Shown here: positions 1 to 5,599 of the stretch, one piece after another
How the letters are laid out: each line of letters opens with the position of its first letter
Position numbering within the stretch: the stretch's first letter is position 1
Assembly: GCA_943324055.2 (NCBI GenBank)
Contig: CALPKD020000104.1
Coordinates: forward strand, 1 to 5,823
Source: Chitinophaga pinensis
GTDB taxonomy: Bacteria > Bacteroidota > Bacteroidia > Chitinophagales > Chitinophagaceae
Direction of reading: 5' to 3'
Length of the DNA: 5,823 nucleotides
Notes under the pieces: model-generated
What the model was told of the DNA's origin: nothing
What the model saw: the letters and a program-made list of their open reading frames with translations, nothing else
Databases searched by the model: none
Translations under genes and position numbers: made by a program

Positions 1-231
1 GCGGAGCTAGAAAAAAAAATGCTCAAAGCGGAAAAGCGAAAACAGGCTACTCATATTGATCGGATACATAAGATCAAAAAGGAATTGTTTATTCACAACA
101 GTTTGCAAGAACGGGTCGATAATTTTGCAGATTGGGTAGGAGATTATGGATGGGCTTGGGTAGACTCTATTTTAGCCAACTCCAATACTTTGGAACAAGG
201 GTTTACCATTATTACAATAGAGAAAGAGTAA
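1..231 (+). CDS. bshC: Putative cysteine ligase BshC, C-terminal end (5' truncated by window edge)
   Basis: The reading frame is open from base 1 to the TAA at 229-231, giving 76 codons, so the ATG at position 19 is internal and not the gene start. The visible protein begins AELEKKMLKAEKRKQ, a charged helical segment. It continues with an IHKIKKELF stretch, then SLQERVDNFADW, and closes with LANSNTLEQGFTIIT. This order (Lys/Glu-rich coiled coil, the LQERVDNF motif, a short helix, then a final beta strand) is what I recall for the C-terminus of BshC. BshC joins cysteine to glucosaminyl-malate in the last step of bacillithiol synthesis and is widespread in Bacteroidota; it acts in the cytoplasm. 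The N-terminal nucleotide-binding core lies outside the window, so the catalytic part cannot be checked. The gene converges with purE, 32 bp away. The family call rests on motif memory over a short segment. Confidence 0.8.
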   Translation, partial: AELEKKMLKAEKRKQATHIDRIHKIKKELFIHNSLQERVDNFADWVGDYGWAWVDSILANSNTLEQGFTIITIEKE

Positions 232-248
232 GAAAGGAATTAAAGAGG

Positions 249-269
249 AAGTAATTGTTTTAATTACTT
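249..269. terminator. AT-rich inverted repeat between convergent bshC and purE; possible weak bidirectional terminator
   Basis: Arms AAGTAATT (249-256) and AATTACTT (262-269) pair perfectly over 8 bp around a 5-base loop (GTTTT). The right arm includes the purE stop codon and its last Lys codon. The site lies exactly where two convergent genes meet, as a shared terminator would. Against this, the stem has only one G-C pair, and no clean T-run follows on the plus strand. On the minus strand the following sequence is pyrimidine-rich (CTTCCTCTTTAATTCC). The repeat itself is seen; its function is inference. Confidence 0.3.
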
Positions 270-782
270 GTCAAATTCATTATTGAATTCACCTTTCATT
301 TTTTCTACTTTACTTAAAACTTCCGTGCCTAAACTAATTTTGTAAGCATCCATGGCGTTGCCAATTTTAGCATCACTACTTCCAATAATTTGAGCTGCTA
401 ATATACCCGCGTTTTTCGCACCATTTAAAGCGACGGTCGCAACAGGAACACCACTTGGCATTTGTAGGATGGATAATACAGAATCCCATCCGTCAATTGA
501 ATTACTTGATTTAATAGGTACTCCAATAACAGGCAAACTTGTAATAGCCGCAACCATGCCCGGTAAATGAGCGGCACCACCAGCGCCAGCTATAATTACT
601 TTTAGGCCTCTTTGGCGCGCAGTTTTAGCATATTCTACCATTCTTTCGGGGGTCCGATGAGCAGACACTACCGTTAATTCAAATGGGATATTAAAGGTTT
701 TTAAAGCCTCGGCAGCAGCTTGCATAATTGGCAAATCACTGTCGCTTCCCATGATAATTCCTACAAGTGGTGGTGTGGTCAT
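264..782 (-). CDS. purE: N5-carboxyaminoimidazole ribonucleotide mutase (PurE, class I)
   Basis: PurE moves the carboxyl group of N5-CAIR to C4 of the imidazole ring, giving CAIR in de novo purine synthesis; it is a cytoplasmic octamer in characterised bacteria. The 172-aa product is full length for the family. The signature motifs are in order: GSDSD at 12-16 (phosphate/ribose binding loop), SAHRTP at 40-45 with the catalytic His at 42, and [11 protein letters not shown] at 65-75. [10 protein letters not shown] segment follows near 85-93 and a [10 protein letters not shown] segment near 108-117. The lone His-type active site and the AHRTP motif fit the class I mutase that works with PurK, rather than the class II carboxylase. 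The ATG (780-782) lies only a few codons before the first strand, so the start is secure. purK, often next to purE, is not in the window; the upstream neighbour, 35 bp away on the same strand, is a fucosidase gene. No Shine-Dalgarno site is evident. Confidence 0.96.
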   Translation of the reverse strand: MTTPPLVGIIMGSDSDLPIMQAAAEALKTFNIPFELTVVSAHRTPERMVEYAKTARQRGLKVIIAGAGGAAHLPGMVAAITSLPVIGVPIKSSNSIDGWDSVLSILQMPSGVPVATVALNGAKNAGILAAQIIGSSDAKIGNAMDAYKISLGTEVLSKVEKMKGEFNNEFDK

Positions 783-817
783 AGTTGTTGAATTTGGTGC
801 AATTTACACATTCGTTG

Positions 818-2161
818 CTAATTACTGAACAAATAGCCTGAGATATCCCCTAAGTTGGGATTAGCCTTTGTTTCTTTTACTATAATTCTTATGTATTTCA
901 GTTTTTGAGTAGGAAATGTGATAATCCTTTTATGGCCTATTGTAGTCCCTTTTGCAATAGTAGTAAAGTCTTTTGCTGAATTTCCTCCCACAATTTCAAA
1001 ACGAATAACACGCTGTCCAAAGTTCAATATTTCCTTTAACTGAATCGCATTTAATTCAGTTGGTTCCTTTAAATATATTTCAACACTGTTTGTTGTCTTA
1101 ATGATTCGTGCGCCCTTGAATAAGTTATTTTTAAAGGCAGCATCTTTAATATGTTTAAAGTCCATTAAAGCTGCTGAGTCCTGAGGTGCAAATAAGCCCA
1201 TCCTATTAGGCGGTACATTAAGCAACAAATTACCACCACGTCCTACTGATTTTAAATATAATTCAAATAATGCCTTACCCGATTTTACAGTATGGTCTTC
1301 CTCTGCATGATAAAACCAGCCTTTCCTAATGGATACATCTGCCTCTGCTCCAATCCAATTTTTGCCATTAAAATTCCCGCTATTTAAGGTGTCATTTTTT
1401 GGGGCACCTTCACCACGTTTAAACCCGGCAGTATCTAGTAAGTTCCAATTGGTTTCGCCAATGATTCCATTTTCATTACCAATCCACCTTGCATGCGGAC
1501 CAATATCACTAAATATAATTAACTGGGGTTGATAAGCTAAGGCGGAATCTTGAAAACGGTTAAAATCATAGACTTGTTTTTTACCATTGGGTCCTTCGCC
1601 ATTTGCGCCATCCCACCATAATTCAAAAAACTTTCCATATCCTGTAAGTAATTCCTTCATGGTCTGGATATATATATCATTGTATGCGGGAGTGCCATAA
1701 GCGGGGTGATTTCGATCCCAAGGTGAAATATAAATACCCATTTCTATCCCTGCTTTCTTACAAGCATCAGATAGCAATTTTACTACATCTCCTTTTCCGT
1801 TCATCCACTTACTTTCTCGAACAGTGTGTTTGCTGTACTTACTTGGCCAAAGTGAAAATCCATCATGGTGTTTTGCTGTTAAAATAATACCTTTTGCACC
1901 AGCCGCTTTCGCGATCTGTGCCCATTGGTTGCAATCAATGGCAGTAGGGTTAAACACATTAGGGTCCTCGCTTCCATGTCCCCATTCTAAGTCAGTAAAT
2001 GTATTTGGGCCAAAATGAATGAATAAATAAAACTCCTTTTCGTGCCATGCTAATTGTTCCTTGCTTGGAGTGGGACCCAATTTGGTCTGCGCTAATACAC
2101 TTTTAGGAACCAAACTAAATAAGCAAATTCCTGCAAATAAAAATAGGGGTAAAATTTTCAT
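818..2161 (-). CDS. Secreted GH29 alpha-L-fucosidase, subfamily B type (alpha-1,3/1,4-specific candidate)
   Basis: A retaining exo-glycosidase that removes terminal L-fucose from glycans. Residues 1-24 form a Sec signal peptide: Lys at 2, a hydrophobic core at 4-18, and a VLA|Q cleavage site after Ala24. Cys13 has no proper lipobox, so a soluble periplasmic or exported enzyme is expected. The (beta/alpha)8 catalytic domain spans about 30-345, with LFIHFGPNTF (46-55), TAKHHDGFSLWPS (95-107) and GIYISPWDRN (142-151). The nucleophile is probably Asp184 in FELWWDGANGEG. The candidate acid/base is Glu230 in RWIGNENG, 46 residues later, close to the spacing in characterised GH29-B enzymes. Residues from about 352 to the end form a beta-sandwich tail like the C-terminal (discoidin-like) domain of the family, with NFGQRVIRFEI and AKGTTIGHKRI. 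At 447 aa it looks complete. It starts 17 bp after pdxJ and ends 35 bp before purE, so co-transcription is plausible. No PUL partners are visible. The GH29 call is firm; the linkage preference is inference from subfamily features. Confidence 0.93.
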   Translation of the reverse strand: MKILPLFLFAGICLFSLVPKSVLAQTKLGPTPSKEQLAWHEKEFYLFIHFGPNTFTDLEWGHGSEDPNVFNPTAIDCNQWAQIAKAAGAKGIILTAKHHDGFSLWPSKYSKHTVRESKWMNGKGDVVKLLSDACKKAGIEMGIYISPWDRNHPAYGTPAYNDIYIQTMKELLTGYGKFFELWWDGANGEGPNGKKQVYDFNRFQDSALAYQPQLIIFSDIGPHARWIGNENGIIGETNWNLLDTAGFKRGEGAPKNDTLNSGNFNGKNWIGAEADVSIRKGWFYHAEEDHTVKSGKALFELYLKSVGRGGNLLLNVPPNRMGLFAPQDSAALMDFKHIKDAAFKNNLFKGARIIKTTNSVEIYLKEPTELNAIQLKEILNFGQRVIRFEIVGGNSAKDFTTIAKGTTIGHKRIITFPTQKLKYIRIIVKETKANPNLGDISGYLFSN

Positions 2162-2178
2162 ATACGATGAATCAAACT

Positions 2179-2904
2179 TTATGAAGTAGTTAGTGCTCTT
2201 TTGTATAATTGAATGGTATTTTCTAAACCAAGATATAAGGCATCACAAATTAAAGCATGTCCAATACTTACTTCATCCATATAAGGAATCGATTGAATTA
2301 AATAAGCCAAATTAAAACGGTCTAAATCATGCCCTGCATTAATGCCTAATCCTAATTCCTTTGCGGCCGCCGCTGCAATTTTAAAGGATGCAACTGCGCT
2401 TTCTCTTTCACCTGCAGCAAATTCTTTTGCATAGGATTCGGTATACAATTCAATTCGATCAGTTCCTGTTTTTGCTGCTGCATTTATTAATTCAATACTC
2501 GGTTCTATAAAAATAGAAACCCGAATTCCTGCGTTTTTAAATACAGGGATAATTTCTTTTAAATAATTAAGTTCTCTAATGGTATCCCAGCCATGGTCAC
2601 TTGTTAATTGATCTAATGCATCGGGAACAAGCGTTACCTGGTCAGGCTTGGTAGCCAAAACTAGGTCTACAAATTTTTGTTCCTTAGGATTTCCTTCAAT
2701 GTTGAACTCTGTGGTTAAAATATTGCTTAAATCATGCACATCTTGGTATCGAATATGCCTTTCGTCTGGACGCGGGTGTACGGTAATTCCTTCTGCACCA
2801 AATCGCTCACAATCCTTGGCTACTTGAAGTAGGTCAGGGTTATTACCGCCACGGCTATTTCTTAGGGTGGCTATCTTATTTATGTTCACACTTAAACGAG
2901 TCAT
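2179..2904 (-). CDS. pdxJ: Pyridoxine 5'-phosphate synthase (PdxJ)
   Basis: PdxJ condenses 1-deoxy-D-xylulose 5-phosphate with 3-amino-2-oxopropyl phosphate to make pyridoxine 5'-phosphate, the ring-closing step of the DXP-dependent vitamin B6 pathway in the cytoplasm. The frame extends to a TTG at 2934, but I place the start at the ATG at 2904-2902. PdxJ proteins characteristically begin with the strand [16 protein letters not shown], and the extra ten residues ([10 protein letters not shown]) do not look like the family and would fill most of the divergent promoter spacer. The resulting 241 aa match the usual length. Numbered from this [12 protein letters not shown] at 16-24, the catalytic loop HPRPDERHI at 43-51 (His43), NIEGNP at 68-73 (Glu70), VTLVPD at 90-95, and [10 protein letters not shown] at 189-198 (His192). 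His43, Glu70 and His192 match the catalytic set of the E. coli enzyme. The gene is first in a leftward run with the fucosidase and purE. Confidence 0.95.
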   Translation of the reverse strand: MTRLSVNINKIATLRNSRGGNNPDLLQVAKDCERFGAEGITVHPRPDERHIRYQDVHDLSNILTTEFNIEGNPKEQKFVDLVLATKPDQVTLVPDALDQLTSDHGWDTIRELNYLKEIIPVFKNAGIRVSIFIEPSIELINAAAKTGTDRIELYTESYAKEFAAGERESAVASFKIAAAAAKELGLGINAGHDLDRFNLAYLIQSIPYMDEVSIGHALICDALYLGLENTIQLYKRALTTS

Positions 2905-2918
2905 GAGCGAATTTAAGT

Positions 2919-2926
2919 TATTTTTG
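2919..2926 (+). promoter_or_regulatory. Candidate Bacteroidota -7 element for the ubiD-like gene
   Basis: TATTTTTG matches the Bacteroidota primary sigma -7 consensus TAnnTTTG at every fixed position. It sits in the 40-bp divergent spacer, 18 bp upstream of the ATG at 2945, which would give a very short leader. No convincing TTG-type -33 element is seen at the usual distance; that position falls within the start of pdxJ. The match is seen; promoter activity is inferred. Confidence 0.35.
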
Positions 2927-2931
2927 TAACT

Positions 2932-2939
2932 CAATTATA
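2932..2939 (-). promoter_or_regulatory. Weak candidate -7 element for the pdxJ-fucosidase-purE run
   Basis: Read leftward, TATAATTG matches TAnnTTTG except for one base (A for the first T of TTTG). It ends 27 bp before the pdxJ ATG at 2904, a plausible leader length. No -33 TTG is visible upstream. It would lie back to back with the candidate element for the ubiD-like gene, so the two promoters would almost overlap. A single short, AT-rich near-match can easily arise by chance in sequence of this composition. Confidence 0.2.
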
Positions 2940-2944
2940 AGAGA

Positions 2945-4747
2945 ATGGCTTATTCTAATTTAGAGGCATGTTTATTGGATTTAGAGCGCACAGGACAACT
3001 ACTGCGCATTAAGGAGGAAGTGGATCCGAACTTAGAAATGGCTGCGATCCATTTGCGTGTTTTTGAACAAAAAGGACCTGCGATTTTATTCGAGAAAGTG
3101 AAAGGAAGTAAGTTTCGTGCAGCATCTAATATTTTTGGAACCTTGGAGCGTAGTGAGTTTATTTTTAGAGATACGTTGCCCCAAGTCAAACAATTAATTG
3201 ATATTAAAATTGACCCAACTGCAGCTTTAAAAAGCCCACTTAAATCATTGGCTGCTTTACCAGCCGCACTCAATGCTTTGCCAAATAAAAATCCCTTGAG
3301 TCAGCCTGTATTATATGAAGAAATTCAAATTTCTGATTTGCCCTTAATAAAACATTGGCCCATGGATGGAGGTGCTTTTGTTACATTGCCTCAGGTGTAT
3401 ACCGAGGATGCAGATAAGCCAGGAATAGGGAGTTCTAATTTAGGAATGTACCGCATACAATTGGATGGTAATGAGTATGAATTGAATAAGGAGATTGGGC
3501 TGCATTATCAATTGCACCGTGGAATAGGAGTACATCAAACCAAAGCAAATAAAAAAGGACTCCCATTAAAAGTAAGTTGTTTTGTTGGAGGGCCACCTGC
3601 GCATTCAGTTGCTGCGGTAATGCCACTCCCCGAAGGATTAAGTGAAATGAATTTTGCAGGTGTACTTGCAGGCAAACGTTTTGGGTATACCTATAAGGAT
3701 GGTTTTTGTATTAGCACGGACGCCGATTTTGTAATTACTGGCGAAGTATTTCCTGGTGAAAATAAACCAGAGGGACCCTTTGGAGATCACTTAGGGTACT
3801 ATAGTTTACAACATCCTTTTCCTGTAATGAAAGTGCATAAAGTGTATGCAAGGAAAAATGCAATTTGGGCTTTTACTGTTGTAGGTAGACCACCACAAGA
3901 AGATACTAGTTTTGGTCAATTGATTCATGCGATGACCGGTGCTGCCGTATCCAATGAGATTCCAGGATTAAAGGAAGTACACGCGGTGGACGCTGCAGGA
4001 GTACATCCATTGTTGTTGGCTATTGGTAGCGAAAGATATACACCCTATTTAGACAATAAAAAGCCTGCCGAAATTTTAACTATCGCTAACCATATTTTAG
4101 GTACGGGGCAATTGAGTTTAGCAAAGTTTGTTTTTATTACTGCAGATGATACCAATCAAATAAGTACACATCGTGTTGCTCAATATTTTGAATATATTTT
4201 TGAACGTATTGATTTGTCAAGAGATATTCATTTTTATACCAAAACAACCATGGATACATTGGATTATTCGGGTGAAAATTTAAACACTGGGTCCAAGGTG
4301 GTAATTGCTGCCTATGGAGATGTAAAAAGAAAATTGAATAGTGATGTGCCAGATGCGATTAAGCAATTAAATGCCAATGCAAAATTTGTAATGCCGGGTG
4401 TGATTGCATTAGATGCTAAAATAATGAGTATTGAGCAATTGCAAGAAAAACTAAAAGGGCAGGGGACTGACCTACTAGAACAGCAAGGCGTAGTGATGTT
4501 AATCCTTACCGAAGACGCACATTGGATGGCCGAGGATATCAATAATTTTTTATGGGCAGGTTTTACAAGAACCAATCCTTCTCATGATATTGAAGGCGTA
4601 GATAGTTTTATCACTGATAAACATTGGGGTTCCAATGGTCCATTGATTTTTAATGCAACTATAAAAAAGCATCATGCACCTCCTGTGGTTAAAGATCCAG
4701 CAGTGGAAAAGAGAGTAGATGCGATTTTAGCGAATTATGCTTTTTAA
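2945..4747 (+). CDS. ubiD: UbiD-family prenylated-FMN-dependent decarboxylase (menaquinone-type candidate)
   Basis: UbiD-family enzymes reversibly decarboxylate aromatic or alpha,beta-unsaturated acids using prenylated FMN supplied by a UbiX-type prenyltransferase. An N-terminal substrate-lid domain occupies about 1-120. The split beta-barrel cofactor domain follows, with SSNLGMYR at 163-170 (Asn165 a likely metal ligand, Arg170 catalytic), GGPPAH at 215-220, LPEGLSEMNFAG at 228-239 (Glu234 a likely metal ligand) and the hallmark PEGPFGDH at 275-282. Glu276 and Asp281 complete the catalytic Arg-Glu-Glu/Asp set; Asp in the last place is usual for UbiD proper, while fungal Fdc1 has Glu. The protein has 600 aa against about 497 for E. 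coli UbiD, the extra length being mainly C-terminal, as I recall for Bacteroidota homologues. These bacteria make menaquinone, not ubiquinone, so a role in the futalosine menaquinone route or another aromatic decarboxylation is more likely than ubiquinone synthesis; the substrate cannot be read from sequence. The ATG follows an A-rich leader with no clear Shine-Dalgarno site. No ubiX is in view. Confidence 0.9.
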   Translation: MAYSNLEACLLDLERTGQLLRIKEEVDPNLEMAAIHLRVFEQKGPAILFEKVKGSKFRAASNIFGTLERSEFIFRDTLPQVKQLIDIKIDPTAALKSPLKSLAALPAALNALPNKNPLSQPVLYEEIQISDLPLIKHWPMDGGAFVTLPQVYTEDADKPGIGSSNLGMYRIQLDGNEYELNKEIGLHYQLHRGIGVHQTKANKKGLPLKVSCFVGGPPAHSVAAVMPLPEGLSEMNFAGVLAGKRFGYTYKDGFCISTDADFVITGEVFPGENKPEGPFGDHLGYYSLQHPFPVMKVHKVYARKNAIWAFTVVGRPPQEDTSFGQLIHAMTGAAVSNEIPGLKEVHAVDAAGVHPLLLAIGSERYTPYLDNKKPAEILTIANHILGTGQLSLAKFVFITADDTNQISTHRVAQYFEYIFERIDLSRDIHFYTKTTMDTLDYSGENLNTGSKVVIAAYGDVKRKLNSDVPDAIKQLNANAKFVMPGVIALDAKIMSIEQLQEKLKGQGTDLLEQQGVVMLILTEDAHWMAEDINNFLWAGFTRTNPSHDIEGVDSFITDKHWGSNGPLIFNATIKKHHAPPVVKDPAVEKRVDAILANYAF

Positions 4748-4764
4748 GTTCAAGTTAATATTTT

Positions 4765-4776
4765 AGTGTTAACACT
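4765..4776. repeat. 12-bp perfect palindrome at the convergent 3' ends of the ubiD-like and DUF2452 genes
   Basis: AGTGTTAACACT is a perfect palindrome with no spacer, overlapping the stop codon of the leftward DUF2452 gene (4769-4771) and 18 bp past the stop of the rightward gene. Having no loop, it would form only about a 4-bp hairpin in RNA, and no T-run follows on either strand, so it is not a convincing intrinsic terminator. It could be a binding site or chance; nothing else in the 21-bp gap looks like a terminator. Confidence 0.35.
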
Positions 4777-5560
4777 CTACCCAAGTATGATCTGCTAACA
4801 ATTTCACGGTTGCTATAAAACCTGCAAAGGGTCCTGATCCGCCACCCCATTCGCTAGGAGCAACTAATGACAATACATGGGATCCATCTATTTTTTCATA
4901 CACGTGATAGGTTTGTCCTATTTGCGGTTTGAATGTAATTTTCGCTTCATAAATCATCAAACTCAATTCCTTACGTTTTCTAATTTCTTGTGCTTGTCTT
5001 GCTAATAATTCAATTTGCTCTCTGATTTGATTCAGTTGCATATTGGTTTGATCCTCCATCGCCGAAAGCGCCTTGTGTTTAATTACCCCTTCCTTGGTTG
5101 GACGAATTGCCACACTGCCTGCTGAAGAAGCATAAGGTAATACACTCAATTGTTTATGATAGATCTCGATATTTGTAAAAGGGGTTCCGTCTTCCTTGTT
5201 GCCTTGATGTGTTACTTTTAAAAAGCCATTGGCTAATATTTCATGTACTACTTTAAGGGAAGCGGTATCGGACTTTAAAAATTGTACAGTTAAGCAAGAA
5301 CCATTATTGATTTCGGCGGTTATATTTTCAGCTAAATCTTTGTTCTCAAAATCAAAAATTTCACCGTTTGGGTTTACTTGATATTGAGCATAAAATGCTT
5401 CGTTTTGTATGTTTACCCAATTATGGCTGAAACTTAAAAAGTGACCATTATGAATAGATTCGATTTTATAGTTACCCGATTTAGGTACCAATTGATATTC
5501 GAATTCGCACTTCTCAGGAAACAATTGCCAACTGGCTAAAAAATTATAAGCTTGTACCAT
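4769..5560 (-). CDS. Two-domain protein: N-terminal beta-rich (lipocalin-like) region plus C-terminal DUF2452
   Basis: The function is unknown. Residues from about 138 to 263 match what I recall of DUF2452: LPYASSAGSVAIRP (141-154), a long helix with SAMEDQTNMQLNQIREQIE (166-184) and LARQAQEIRKRKELSLMIY (186-204), then TYHVYEKIDGSHVLSLVAP (217-235), the EWGGGSGPF turn (237-245) and the end VKLLADHTWVEC. The middle helix looks able to form a coiled coil. Residues 1-137 are a separate part rich in alternating beta strands. It opens with FLASWQLFPEKCEFEY (7-22) and includes SGNYKIESI, FLSFSHNWVN, NGEIFDFEN and GFLKVTHQGNKEDG. Its opening, a Trp then short strands broken by NG/DG turns, suggests a small lipocalin- or nitrobindin-like beta barrel; that is inference. 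There is no signal peptide or membrane segment, so it is probably cytoplasmic. DUF2452 proteins are usually shorter, near the size of the C-terminal part alone. The ATG at 5560-5558 lies 39 bp after a same-strand gene, so co-transcription is possible. Confidence 0.82.
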   Translation of the reverse strand: MVQAYNFLASWQLFPEKCEFEYQLVPKSGNYKIESIHNGHFLSFSHNWVNIQNEAFYAQYQVNPNGEIFDFENKDLAENITAEINNGSCLTVQFLKSDTASLKVVHEILANGFLKVTHQGNKEDGTPFTNIEIYHKQLSVLPYASSAGSVAIRPTKEGVIKHKALSAMEDQTNMQLNQIREQIELLARQAQEIRKRKELSLMIYEAKITFKPQIGQTYHVYEKIDGSHVLSLVAPSEWGGGSGPFAGFIATVKLLADHTWVEC

Positions 5561-5599
5561 GTTAGAATAACAATAATTGGAGGTAAAAGTTGACTAAAA

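Noticed and set aside
1329..2018. Several rightward open frames of 64-67 codons opposite the fucosidase gene
   Set aside because: They lie antisense to a complete gene with intact GH29 motifs, resemble no family I know, and have no leader or partner; they are shadows.
2123..2125. Cys13 of the fucosidase as a lipoprotein anchor
   Set aside because: The residues before it (AGI) do not fit a lipobox, and a clear signal peptidase I site (VLA|Q) follows at 24/25.
2950..3626. Leftward frames of 107 and 63 codons opposite the ubiD-like gene
   Set aside because: Antisense to the conserved UbiD coding sequence, with no recognisable domain; treated as shadows.
4312..4575. Leftward 87-codon frame opposite the ubiD-like gene, Ser/Cys/Ile-rich and looking vaguely membrane-like
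   Set aside because: Its composition is what the reverse complement of this gene would give; no start signal or family resemblance.
5579..5584. GGAGGT on the plus strand, like a Shine-Dalgarno site
   Set aside because: Only a five-codon TTG frame follows at suitable spacing, both flanking genes run leftward, and the other genes here lack Shine-Dalgarno sites.
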